The notes beneath the pieces are model-generated. The model was not told where the DNA came from. It saw only the letters and a list, made by a program, of their open reading frames with translations, and did no database searches. From assembly GCA_017998575.1 (NCBI GenBank), contig JAGOCV010000092.1, positions 1-12,947 on the forward strand: 12,947 bases of DNA. The letters run 5' to 3'. Of the stretch, positions 5,213 to 12,445 are shown in pieces. The DNA comes from Burkholderiaceae bacterium (GTDB taxonomy: Bacteria > Pseudomonadota > Gammaproteobacteria > Burkholderiales > Burkholderiaceae). Position 1 is the stretch's first letter. Every line of letters begins with the position of its first letter. Made by a program: the position numbers and the translations under genes.

Positions 5213-7581
5213 GCCTGGAGGGTCTCCTGTTTGTGCGGGTATTGCATGGGAAGGTCGGCCGGCACGACAGGGCGCGCGCGGGCGACGGGTTGGTAGAGGG
5301 TGGTGCGCTGCTGCAGGCGGCGGCCGGTGGCCCCGGCGATGACCTGCAGCTGGCCCAGCGTCATCTCCTGGCCCCAGTCGGCGCCGGCAGCGCGCGAGAT
5401 GCTCTCGTTCATCAGGATGCCGCCGAAGTCGTTCACGCCCGCGGCCATCGTCTCCTGCATGCCGGCGGGGCCGAGCTTGACCCACGAGGTCTGGATGTTC
5501 GGAATCAGCGGATTGAGCACGAGGCGCGACACCGCGTACATCAGGATGTTCTCTCGCCAGGTGGGGCCGCCGCGCGAGACGTGGCGCTTGAACATCGGCG
5601 TGTTCATGGGCACGAAGGGCAGGGGCACGAATTCGGTGAAGCCGCCCGTGCGCTGCTGCACGTCGCGCACGGCCAGGATGTGGCGCGCCCAGTGGATGGT
5701 GCGGTCCACGTGGCCGAACATGATGGTGGCCGTGGTGGCGATGCCCTCGCGGTGCGCGTCCTCGATCACCGACAGCCATTCGGATGTGTTCACCTTGTCG
5801 GGGCAGATGATGGCGCGCACCTCGTCGTCGAGTATTTCGGCGGCCGTACCGGGCAGCGAGCCCAGGCCGTGCGATTTCAGTTCGCGCAGCAACTCGCGGT
5901 GGCTGATGCCCAGGGTCTGCGCGCCGTGCCAGATCTCCAGTGGCGAGAAGGCATGCACGTGCATGTCGGGCACGGCGGCCTTCACGGCCTTGAGCAGGCC
6001 GATGTAGGTGTTGCCGTCGAAGCTGGGGTGGATGCCGCCCTGCATGCAGACCTCGGTGGCGCCGCGCTGCCAGGCCTCCATCGCCATGCCGGCCACTTCG
6101 GCGTAGGCCAGGTTGTAGGGCCCGTCCACCTTGCGCTCGCCGCCCGTGCGCTTGGAGAACGCGCAGAACGAGCACTTGTAGCCGCACACGTTGGTGTAGT
6201 TGATGTTGCGGTTGACCACGTAGCGGGCCACGTCGCCGCTCACGCGCTGGCGCACTTCGTCGGCGGAGCGCACGATGTGGCGGTAGTCGGCGCCACGGGC
6301 TTCGAAGAGCCGGGCCACTTCGGCTTCATGAAGGCGCTGGCCGGCCACGGCACGTGCCACCAGATCGCGCACGTCGGCCGAGGGGCGTTCGGCCGCATGC
6401 ACCGGGGCCGAACCCACGGTCGGCTGCGCGCAGGCCACATCGCCCGGGCGCCAGTCGCCCTCGCGCGCCAGGCCGGACACGTCGCTGCGCAGCATCACGC
6501 GGCCCAGCAGCGCGGGCGCGATCCAGGTGGCGGCATCGCGCACGTAGGCGGGGTAGACGGGCAGGCGCTGGGCCAGGGTGAAGTCGGCTTCTTCCAGCTC
6601 GCGCGCCAGCACCGGCAGTTGCGGCCAGGCGGCCTCGGGGTTGACGTAGTCGATGGTGACGGGCGAGATGCCGCCCAGGTCGCTCACGCCCGCATCGAGC
6701 AAGTCCAGCACTTCGCTGCCGGCGGTGAGGTTGGGCGGCGCCTGCACGGCGATGCTGGCGGGCAGCATGAGGCGCGCGGCGGCGATGGTCCACAGGTGCT
6801 CGGCGTGCGAGGGCTCGGCCCAGTCGCGCATGGGCGTGTTGTCCTTGGCGCGGAAGTTCTGCACGATCACTTCCTGGATGTGGCCGAACTCGTCGTGCAG
6901 CTCGCGGATGGCGGCCAGCGCCTGCAGCCGCTCTTCGCGCGTCTCGCCGATGCCGATCAGGATGCCGGTGGTGGTGGGGATGCGCAGGCGGCCCGCGTCG
7001 CGCAGCATGGCCAGCCGCACGGCGGGCTGCTTGTCGGGCGAGCGGTAGTGGGCGCCGCCCTTGCTCATCAGACGGTCCGAGGTGCTCTCCAGCATCAGGC
7101 CCATCGACACGCTGTGCTCGCGCAGCGCGGCCAGCTCGTTGGCGGTCAGGATGCCGGCGTTGACGTGCGGCAGCAGCGTGCTGTTGCGATTGACCTCGCG
7201 GCAGGCGGCCAGCAGGTAATCGACGGTGGATGCATGGCCGTGCGCCTGCAGCCACTGGCGCGCGACTTCAAAGCGCAGCTCGGGCTTGTCGCCCAGAGTG
7301 AACAGCAGCTCGGTGCAGCCCTGCTTCTGGCCGTCGCGGGCGAGCTTCACCACCGCATCCATGTCCATGTAGGGCGGCGTGCTGGCGCGCGGCGGGCGCG
7401 AGAAGGTGCAGTAGCCGCAGAAGTCGCGGCACAGCATGGTGAGCGGCGCGAACACCTTGCGCGAGTACGTGATGACCGGGCCGTGCAGCGCGCGGGCGCG
7501 GGCGCCGGCGGCGGCCATGAGTTCGGTGGCAGGTGTGGCCAGCACCTGGCTGGCGTTCCATCCGGGATGGGAGAAGGACAT
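5209..7581 (-). CDS. fbiC: FbiC, fused CofG-CofH FO synthase (radical SAM)
   Basis: FbiC makes the deazaflavin FO from 5-amino-6-ribitylaminouracil (a riboflavin intermediate) and tyrosine, using two radical-SAM halves. Each half has its own 4Fe-4S CxxxCxxC site. The N-terminal CofG half has CRDFCGYC (Cys51, 55, 58), followed by ELLFTLGDKPE, GHIQEVIVQNFRAK and the C-terminal GISPVTIDYVNPE. The C-terminal CofH half has CGYKCSFC (Cys466, 470, 473), followed by EVCMQGGIHPSF, HAFSPLEI and GSLPGTAAEIL. A linker of roughly 70 residues joins the halves. At 790 aa it is somewhat shorter than the mycobacterial protein but has the same CofG-CofH order; methanogens encode the halves separately. The ATG at 7579-7581 has a good ribosome-binding site (AGGAG). 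It lies 39 bp after cofC and overlaps npdG by 4 bp. Confidence 0.97.
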   Translation of the reverse strand: MSFSHPGWNASQVLATPATELMAAAGARARALHGPVITYSRKVFAPLTMLCRDFCGYCTFSRPPRASTPPYMDMDAVVKLARDGQKQGCTELLFTLGDKPELRFEVARQWLQAHGHASTVDYLLAACREVNRNSTLLPHVNAGILTANELAALREHSVSMGLMLESTSDRLMSKGGAHYRSPDKQPAVRLAMLRDAGRLRIPTTTGILIGIGETREERLQALAAIRELHDEFGHIQEVIVQNFRAKDNTPMRDWAEPSHAEHLWTIAAARLMLPASIAVQAPPNLTAGSEVLDLLDAGVSDLGGISPVTIDYVNPEAAWPQLPVLARELEEADFTLAQRLPVYPAYVRDAATWIAPALLGRVMLRSDVSGLAREGDWRPGDVACAQPTVGSAPVHAAERPSADVRDLVARAVAGQRLHEAEVARLFEARGADYRHIVRSADEVRQRVSGDVARYVVNRNINYTNVCGYKCSFCAFSKRTGGERKVDGPYNLAYAEVAGMAMEAWQRGATEVCMQGGIHPSFDGNTYIGLLKAVKAAVPDMHVHAFSPLEIWHGAQTLGISHRELLRELKSHGLGSLPGTAAEILDDEVRAIICPDKVNTSEWLSVIEDAHREGIATTATIMFGHVDRTIHWARHILAVRDVQQRTGGFTEFVPLPFVPMNTPMFKRHVSRGGPTWRENILMYAVSRLVLNPLIPNIQTSWVKLGPAGMQETMAAGVNDFGGILMNESISRAAGADWGQEMTLGQLQVIAGATGRRLQQRTTLYQPVARARPVVPADLPMQYPHKQETLQA

Positions 7582-7620
7582 GGGAGGGCTCCTGGCGGGG
7601 CGTTCGCTGTGCGCCGCGGG

Positions 7621-8277
7621 TCAGGCCTGCAGCGCGGGTTCGGGCCTGCACGCGGCCGGGGCGTCGGCGTTGGCGGCGCGGGCGGGGCGCCAGCGCAGGT
7701 AGTCGGCCGGCTCGTCGATGTCGAAGGCGAAGACAGAATCGTCCTGCACGACCGGCCGCAAGCCTTCGCGCCACGCCATCAGCCGGTGGCGCACCAGGCT
7801 GCCGGGGCCGAAGGCGTAGTCGTGCAGCGCGACCGGCGACTGGAACAGCAGGTTGGTGCCCTGGCCATGGTGATCGGGCACGAGCACGCACACCGGCCCG
7901 TCGGGGGCCGATTCCACCAGGCGCCGCAGGTCGTCGCCGCTGCCGCCCGGCAGATCCACCGGCATCACGAGGACGGCGTCGGCGCCCGACTCGCGCGCAT
8001 GCATCGCGCCCCACTGCACGGCCGCGTTCAGCCCGTAGGGCGCAGGCTCGGGCAGGGCCTGGCAGCCGTGCTCGCGGGCGATGCGCAGCACCTCGAGCGA
8101 ACGGCTCACCACCAGCGTGCGGCCGGCACCGGGATAGGCGCTGGCGCGCTCGAGCGTGCGCAGCAGCAACTGGCGGTTGAGGCCCACGCGCTCGGCCGGC
8201 GAGAGCATGCCGGCCAGGCGGGTCTTGCCCTCCTCGAAAGGCTTGACGGGAATGACCGCGTGGAGCTGGCGGGGCAT
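7621..8277 (-). CDS. cofC: CofC/FbiD, phospho-side-chain guanylyltransferase
   Basis: CofC uses GTP to activate the F420 side-chain precursor, giving a GDP-linked intermediate for CofD. Depending on the organism the precursor is 2-phospho-L-lactate, phosphoenolpyruvate or 3-phospho-D-glycerate. The 218-aa protein has a nucleotidyltransferase fold. It shows IPVKPFEEGKTRLA (9-22, phosphate-binding), MPVDLP with the metal-binding Asp108, DHHGQGTNLL (135-144), YAFGPGSLVRH (154-164) and FDIDEPADY (185-193). A poorly conserved tail of about 20 residues follows. The ATG at 8275-8277 gives the usual N-terminus. An in-frame TTG 27 codons upstream would fall inside the predicted -35 element and is rejected. 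It is the first gene of the F420 operon, under the candidate promoter at 8330-8358. Its substrate cannot be settled by eye. Confidence 0.94.
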   Translation of the reverse strand: MPRQLHAVIPVKPFEEGKTRLAGMLSPAERVGLNRQLLLRTLERASAYPGAGRTLVVSRSLEVLRIAREHGCQALPEPAPYGLNAAVQWGAMHARESGADAVLVMPVDLPGGSGDDLRRLVESAPDGPVCVLVPDHHGQGTNLLFQSPVALHDYAFGPGSLVRHRLMAWREGLRPVVQDDSVFAFDIDEPADYLRWRPARAANADAPAACRPEPALQA

Positions 8278-8329
8278 GGCAGTGGCAGGGCGGCGGGGCA
8301 AGGAGAGAGCAACGGGCTCGTGTGGAACC

Positions 8330-8358
8330 AGTATCGGCAAGCCGCCGGGGCGTCTCAA
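8330..8358 (-). promoter_or_regulatory. Candidate sigma70 promoter of the F420 operon
   Basis: On the minus strand, TTGAGA (-35, 8353-8358; 5/6 consensus) is followed after exactly 17 bp by GATACT (-10, 8330-8335; 4/6). Transcription would start near 8323, about 46 nt before the cofC ATG. It is the best promoter-like match I found in the gap between the regulator gene and cofC, and a LysR-type dyad sits directly upstream. Confidence 0.55.
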
Positions 8359-8378
8359 CAGCCAGCCCTATTTGGGCG

Positions 8379-8393
8379 ATAAGCGCTGCTTAT
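8379..8393. promoter_or_regulatory. LysR-type operator dyad (ATAAGC-GCT-GCTTAT)
   Basis: Perfect 6-bp arms around GCT contain the T-N11-A core of LysR-type recognition sites. The AT-rich arm ends stand out in very GC-rich surroundings. The centre (8386) is about 63 bp upstream of the transcript start predicted from the promoter at 8330-8358, where such regulators usually place their primary site (near -65). The adjacent LysR-type gene at 8434-9378 is the likely binder. A small GC stem (8410-8423) between that gene's stop and the dyad might separate the two transcripts. Confidence 0.6.
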
Positions 8394-8433
8394 GCGTGCC
8401 CGGCCCCGCGGCGGCCCACCGCCCGTGCGTCAG

Positions 8434-9378
8434 TCAGGCCACGCGCAGGCGCGGCGAGGCGTCGCCCTGGCCGCGCAGGGTGCGCAGCTTTTCCTGGTCG
8501 TCGGCCAGCTGCATGCGCATGCAGCGCAGCAGGGTCTTGCTCGCTTCGGACATCAACACGCCCGGGCGGGACACCATCACGCACGAGAACAGCACGTTGA
8601 GCGAGAACGGCCGGATCACCAGGCCACGCTCCACGAAATCGATGGCGACGATGGGGTTGACCAGCCCGATGCCCACGCCGGCCAGCGCCAGCTCGCAGAT
8701 GGTGCTGGCATAGGGGGTTTCGACCACGGGGGCGAGAAGGTGATCGGTCGCCTGCAGCATCTTCTCGAGCCGCAGCCGCGAGGCGTCCTCGGGGTTGAGG
8801 CCCACGTGCGGATGTGCCACCAGGTCGGCCGGCTCGATCACGCTCTTGCGCGCGAGCGCGTGGCCGGGCGCCATCACGATCACGCCGTTCATGTGGGCGA
8901 AGGCGTGGTGCTCCAGGCCCGAGGCCGGCGTCTCGTCGGCCATCAGGCCGAAGTCGTACTGGCCGGCCAGCACGTTCTGGTAGACGTCGCGCGAGCTCAT
9001 CACCTGCAGCGAAACCTTCATGTTGTCCAGCTGCGGCTGCATGCGTGCGATGGCGCGCGGCACGAAGCTGGTGCCGTAGGCCGGATAGGCGGCGATGCGC
9101 AGGCGGCCCATCACGCCCGAGCGCAGGCTGCGGATGCGGTGCTGGATGAGTTCGAGGCCCACGAAGCACTGGTTCACCTCGGCCAGCAGCGCCTCGGCTT
9201 CCTGCGTGGGCACCAGCCGTCCTCGCACGCGCTCGAACAGGCGGAACTCGGCGCTGGTCTCGAGCTTGCGGATGATCTGGCTGACCGCCGGTTGCGAGAT
9301 GCCGAGCAGGGTGGCCGCCTTGCTGGTGCTGCCCGCCCCCATCACGGCCCGGAAGACTTCGATTTCGCGCAGCAGCAT
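8434..9378 (-). CDS. LysR-type transcriptional regulator, likely controlling F420 operon
   Basis: This DNA-binding regulator of 314 aa has a normal length for LysR-type proteins. The N-terminal winged helix-turn-helix spans about residues 3-62, with the recognition region GSTSKAATLLGISQPAVSQIIRKLE (16-40). A linker helix follows. From about residue 91 comes the periplasmic-binding-protein-like effector domain (GRLRIAAYPAYGTSFVPRAI; later ALAGVGIGLVNP). The ligand is not predictable. The ATG at 9376-9378 gives a typical start, MLLREIEVFRAV, but no clear ribosome-binding site precedes it. Unusually for the family the gene is not divergent from its probable target: it lies upstream of cofC in the same direction, and the operator-like dyad falls in the 156-bp gap between them. 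No strong promoter of its own was seen. Confidence 0.93.
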   Translation of the reverse strand: MLLREIEVFRAVMGAGSTSKAATLLGISQPAVSQIIRKLETSAEFRLFERVRGRLVPTQEAEALLAEVNQCFVGLELIQHRIRSLRSGVMGRLRIAAYPAYGTSFVPRAIARMQPQLDNMKVSLQVMSSRDVYQNVLAGQYDFGLMADETPASGLEHHAFAHMNGVIVMAPGHALARKSVIEPADLVAHPHVGLNPEDASRLRLEKMLQATDHLLAPVVETPYASTICELALAGVGIGLVNPIVAIDFVERGLVIRPFSLNVLFSCVMVSRPGVLMSEASKTLLRCMRMQLADDQEKLRTLRGQGDASPRLRVA

Positions 9379-9616
9379 GGTGATATCGCCTGTGAGTTCG
9401 CCGCCCCGGCAGAGCGCCTCGGGCTTCGATGCTCAATCTAGCAACTTGCATGCCGCAGGCGCGAGCGGGCGAGCCCGGTTGCCGTCGCGCGCGAAGCGCT
9501 GTAGGCACGCCTGTCCATGTGTACTTTCGACTCCGTGACCTCACGCTTTTGCGCCGTGGCGGCCCACCCCGCGCACCTGCAGCGCGCATCCGCCGGTCAC
9601 CGCAGCGGTGCCAGGC
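9379..9616. other. 238-bp intergenic region between the GFA-like gene and the LysR-type gene
   Basis: This is the largest gap in the window. It should hold the regulator's promoter, but I found no convincing -35/-10 pair. TAGATT near 9436-9441 (minus strand) is the best -10-like word. No open frame here looks like a gene. Confidence 0.5.
9598..9610 (-). terminator. Short hairpin after the GFA-like gene
   Basis: CACCG and CGGTG with a CAG loop form a 5-bp stem 6 bp beyond the stop codon of the GFA-like gene. Position favours a terminator role, but the stem is short and lacks a T-run. Confidence 0.25.
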
Positions 9617-10024
9617 CTAGGGTTGGCCGTCGAAGGAGGGCGTGCCGTGAGGCAGTTGCACCCACGCCTGCCGACGCCGCGTCCAGATCTCGCGCTGCGG
9701 GCCGCCGAGTTCGTGGCGCTGCGCCAGCGTGCCGGTGCGCAGCGAGTACGACGGCGGGTCCTGCACGGCACAGGCGTAGAGCTGCGTGGCGCAGATCTCG
9801 CAGAACGCCGTGAGCCGCTGCCTTCCGCTGGCCGCTGTCTTGACGTAGGTGCGCGGCGTGCCTCTGACGAGCCGGAAGCCCGCCGCAGGTGCCTGGATGT
9901 TGGCCCGGAAGGCCGAGCCGGACTGCACCTGGCAATCGATGCAATGGCAGATGGTCACCGTGCCGGGCTCGACATCGGCTTCGTATGCGATCGCGCCGCA
10001 GTGGCACGCGCCTTCGACTTTCAT
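9617..10024 (-). CDS. GFA/CENP-V family zinc-binding protein
   Basis: This 135-aa protein is of the family named after glutathione-dependent formaldehyde-activating enzyme (Gfa) and centromere protein V. The full cysteine set is present: GACHCGAI (Cys7, 9), ICHCIDCQ (Cys26, 28, 31) and FCEICATQLY (Cys75, 78). These ligands hold two zinc ions in characterised members. The usual glycine after the last cysteine (CGT) is alanine here. The start at 10024 has a good ribosome-binding site, AAGGAG; longer in-frame versions lack one. Most members have no proven reaction, and a glutathione-formaldehyde role should not be assumed. It lies alone between the LLM gene and the LysR-type gene, all on the minus strand. 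The 165-bp leader and its hairpins suggest it is transcribed separately from the LLM gene. Confidence 0.88.
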   Translation of the reverse strand: MKVEGACHCGAIAYEADVEPGTVTICHCIDCQVQSGSAFRANIQAPAAGFRLVRGTPRTYVKTAASGRQRLTAFCEICATQLYACAVQDPPSYSLRTGTLAQRHELGGPQREIWTRRRQAWVQLPHGTPSFDGQP

Positions 10025-10125
10025 GGAGGTCTCCTTGGGCTTCGCGACCGCGCGTTGGCGGCGGCCGGATGGCGATGCTCCCACGATATCGCCGATCGCG
10101 CCGGCCGACCCTTGCCGGGTGCATG

Positions 10126-10150
10126 CGCATGGAGACCGCCATGCGTCTCC
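10126..10150. repeat. Two overlapping, mutually exclusive inverted repeats upstream of the GFA-like gene
   Basis: CGCATGG/CCATGCG (10126-10132 and 10139-10145, 6-nt loop) and GGAGAC/GTCTCC (10131-10136 and 10145-10150, 8-nt loop) share bases, so only one stem can form at a time. They lie 102-126 bp before the GFA-like ATG and could be operator or leader structure; nothing proves either. Confidence 0.3.
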
Positions 10151-10173
10151 TGCACAGCGAATGGGGGAAGCAC

Positions 10174-10195
10174 CGCTGACGCCGCAGCGTCAGCG
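10174..10195 (-). terminator. Strong GC hairpin over the LLM gene stop codon
   Basis: CGCTGACGC and GCGTCAGCG are perfect 9-bp arms around CGCA. The stem includes the LLM stop codon at 10190-10192. There is no T-run downstream on the minus strand, so this is a terminator-like or 3'-end-protecting structure rather than a textbook intrinsic terminator. Confidence 0.45.
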
Positions 10196-11197
10196 CACCA
10201 CCGCCAGCGCTTCGCCGATCCCCGCGCGGTCGTCGATGCCGCCGATGGTGACTTCGTCCAGCCCCAGCGCCATGTATTCGGCGTAGCGCGCGCGCACCTG
10301 CTGCGGCGTGCCGGCGGCGGCATGCGCGCGGATCACGTCGTCGGTGACCAGGCGTTCGAGCGTGGGCCAGTCTTCGTCGCGGAAGGCGTTCCACACAGCC
10401 GTCTGGTCCAGCCGCGTGCCCGACAGTTCCACGTTCTTCGCATGGTGCGGGCCGCGCAGGATGAAGCCCATGGTGCGGCGGATGCTGCCCAGGGCTTCGG
10501 CTTGCGTGCCGGCGATGCGTGTGTAGACGATGGCCGTGCGGCTGCAGCGGCCCGGCGCGGTGCGGCGCGCCTCGCCCTGGTCCACCTGTTGCAGGCACCA
10601 GCGGATGAAGGGCGTGCCGGTGGCGGCCGAGATCAGCACGCCATCGGCCTCGGCGCCGGCCAGCTCCAGCATCTGCGGGCCCGACGCGGCGAGCACGATG
10701 GGCACGCGCGTCGTGGGATTGGGCAGGCGTCGGCCCTGCACGTTGAAGACTTCGCCCGCGTGCGCCATGGTCTCGCCGGCCAGCAGCGCGCGGCACACGC
10801 GGATGGCTTCGCGCAGCGTGACCAGCGGGCGCGGCGCCTCGATGCCGGCGGCGGCCAGGTCGCCCGGTGCGCCCACGCCCAGGCACAGCACGACGCGGCC
10901 CGGAAACAGCTCGTCCAGCGCGGCAGCGGCCATGGCGATGTAGACCGGGTGCACCGAGAACGGGCTCATCGCCATCAGCGCGACCTTGATGCGCGACGTG
11001 GCGGCCAGTGCGGCATGCGCCGCCGTCACCGGGTCGCGCAGGAAGAGGTGGCAGGCCACCCAGATCGTCGAGGCGCCGCCGGCTTCGGCCACGCGCGCCT
11101 GTTCGACGAATTCGGCCAGCGTGGCGCGGCCATCGGAGGCCACGCCGATCTGGCTGGCGCGGATGGACGCGTGGGCGTCAGGCGACGTCGAAACCAT
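10190..11197 (-). CDS. LLM-family (luciferase-like) oxidoreductase, candidate F420-dependent
   Basis: This 335-aa TIM-barrel protein of the bacterial luciferase/LLM family, whose members use F420H2 or FMNH2, resembles 5,10-methylenetetrahydromethanopterin reductase. Family marks are GVASDGRATLAEFVEQARVAEAGG near the start, SPFSVHP (78-84), LDELFPGRVVLCLGVG (94-109) and VPIVLAASGPQMLELAGAEADGVL (165-188). It is cytosolic. The start codon at 11195-11197 lies inside the end of the PLP-enzyme gene (20-bp overlap), so the two are surely co-expressed. F420 use is inferred from family and from the F420 operon 1.9 kb away, not from a diagnostic residue; an FMN-dependent monooxygenase is the main alternative. 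The substrate is unknown and is probably linked to what the neighbouring PLP enzyme or transporter handles. Confidence 0.88.
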   Translation of the reverse strand: MVSTSPDAHASIRASQIGVASDGRATLAEFVEQARVAEAGGASTIWVACHLFLRDPVTAAHAALAATSRIKVALMAMSPFSVHPVYIAMAAAALDELFPGRVVLCLGVGAPGDLAAAGIEAPRPLVTLREAIRVCRALLAGETMAHAGEVFNVQGRRLPNPTTRVPIVLAASGPQMLELAGAEADGVLISAATGTPFIRWCLQQVDQGEARRTAPGRCSRTAIVYTRIAGTQAEALGSIRRTMGFILRGPHHAKNVELSGTRLDQTAVWNAFRDEDWPTLERLVTDDVIRAHAAAGTPQQVRARYAEYMALGLDEVTIGGIDDRAGIGEALAVVR

Positions 11198-12428
11198 AGT
11201 GTTCCTTGAGTGTGGCGAGCGCCGCGTCCAGCCGGGGGGCGGTGCGCGGCACCGGCGGCAGGTGGCGCTCGGTCACGGGGTTGTCCTTGAGGCCGGAGGC
11301 GGTGAGCAGCGACACCACGCGATCGTGCGGCGCGATGGTGCCGTCGGCGCGTAGCCGCTCGATGGCCGGCAACGTGGCTACCGAGGCCGGCTCGGCGTAG
11401 ATGCCTTCGGCCGGGCCCAGGCGTGCATGCCAGCGCAGGATGTCCTCGTCGGGCACGTGAACCGACACGCCGCGCGAGGCGCGCAGCGCCATCAGCCCCT
11501 GCAGCGTGCCCTGGGCGGCGGCGATGGACGCCGCCGACGACGGTGCCGCCAGCGGGCGCACGGGCGGCACGTCGCCGCCTTCGGCCAGGGCCTCGGTGAT
11601 CGAGCCCGATACTTCGGCGGCCAGCAGGCGCGGCACGCGCTGCGTCCAGCCCAGCGTGCGCAGGTCGTCGAAGCCCTTCCAGATGCCATAGAGCGAGTCG
11701 CCGTAGCAGGCCGGGACGGCGCACCACTCGGGCACGTCCCAGTCCATGGCTTCGGCGATTTCGTAGGCGATGGTCTTGTAGCCCTCGATGCCCAGCGGGC
11801 TGCTGCCGATCACGGGGCCGAAGTAAGCGGTGGTGGGAAACCAGCCGTGGCGCGCCACCGCATCGACCAGCACCGTCCAGCGGTCGGCGCTGGTGGGCAC
11901 CTTGAGCAGCAGCGCGCCGTACGCCTGCATCTGCGTGACCATGGCGCCGCCCGCGTTCTCGGTGGTCAGCACCACGCAGGGCAGTCCCGCGCGCGCGGCA
12001 TAGGCGGCGGTGGCTGCGCCCGCGTTGCCCGACGAGCTGCAGGCGATCACGCGCGCGCCCATGCGGCGCGCCATCGTCACGGCCGCGCTGGCCAGCCGGT
12101 CCTTGAACGACCAGGTGGGATTGCGGCTCTCGTCCTTGAACCACAGCGGGCCCAGGCCCAGGCGAGGCGCCTGCAGCAGCGGCGTGAGCCCTTCGCCCAG
12201 GCTCACGGCCGCATCGGCGGGCGCGTGCAGCAGGTCGGCGTACCGCCACATCGAACGCGGCCCGCGCTGCAGGTCGTCGGGCCTGAGCGCGGGCCAGGGC
12301 GCGTCGTAGCCCACCGTGAGGTTGGCCGCGACGCCCTGGGCGGCACAGGCGTCGCAGCCGCGCACGTGGTCGGCCAGCGCGAACCGCTTGCCGCAGCGGA
12401 TGCAGTACAGGTGGGTCGATTCGCGCAT
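11178..12428 (-). CDS. Threonine-synthase-like PLP-dependent enzyme with N-terminal zinc ribbon
   Basis: This 416-aa enzyme is a fold-type II PLP enzyme of the threonine synthase group. The N-terminus carries two CxxC pairs (Cys9/12 and Cys25/28) forming a zinc-ribbon-like knuckle, as in many archaeal-type threonine synthases. The catalytic lysine is in NPTWSFKDR (Lys109), the PLP phosphate loop is CSSSGNAGAATAAY (130-143), and TASGLKDN near the C-terminus matches the family's TGxGLKD. It could make threonine from O-phosphohomoserine. However, beta-proteobacteria normally use the longer ThrC, so a specialised beta- or gamma-replacement/elimination activity is plausible; cysteate synthase and diaminopropionate ammonia-lyase are relatives. 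It lies 17 bp after the binding-protein gene and overlaps the LLM gene. No ribosome-binding site is evident. Confidence 0.88.
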   Translation of the reverse strand: MRESTHLYCIRCGKRFALADHVRGCDACAAQGVAANLTVGYDAPWPALRPDDLQRGPRSMWRYADLLHAPADAAVSLGEGLTPLLQAPRLGLGPLWFKDESRNPTWSFKDRLASAAVTMARRMGARVIACSSSGNAGAATAAYAARAGLPCVVLTTENAGGAMVTQMQAYGALLLKVPTSADRWTVLVDAVARHGWFPTTAYFGPVIGSSPLGIEGYKTIAYEIAEAMDWDVPEWCAVPACYGDSLYGIWKGFDDLRTLGWTQRVPRLLAAEVSGSITEALAEGGDVPPVRPLAAPSSAASIAAAQGTLQGLMALRASRGVSVHVPDEDILRWHARLGPAEGIYAEPASVATLPAIERLRADGTIAPHDRVVSLLTASGLKDNPVTERHLPPVPRTAPRLDAALATLKEHYGFDVA

Positions 12429-12445
12429 GGGCCGGGCGATCGCGC

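Noticed and set aside
8278..8358. TTG start 27 codons upstream of the chosen cofC ATG
   Set aside because: The extension has no CofC family similarity, and the codon lies within the predicted -35 element.
5197..8382. Plus-strand open frame of 1061 codons opposite fbiC and cofC
   Set aside because: It is the antisense of genes with clear motifs, is full of His/Gly/Ala/Arg low-complexity sequence, and has no domain signature. Long antisense frames are normal in such GC-rich DNA.
9424..9452. Possible LysR autoregulatory site around ATGC...GCAT upstream of the regulator gene
   Set aside because: Arms of only 4 bp and a gapped extension; it does not match the strong dyad before cofC.
9382..10093. 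Shared word GATATCGCC at 9382-9390 and 10085-10093, upstream of the LysR-type and GFA-like genes
   Set aside because: A single 9-bp match without symmetry beyond GATATC; too little to call a common operator.
9597..10142. AGGAGA plus ATG at 10140-10142 on the minus strand, opening a frame through the GFA-like gene
   Set aside because: The ribosome-binding site looks good, but the product is Arg/Pro-rich, has no motif and runs out of frame over the whole GFA-like gene.
9608..11209. Plus-strand 533-codon frame opposite the GFA-like and LLM genes
   Set aside because: It is antisense to two recognised genes and has the composition of a shadow frame.
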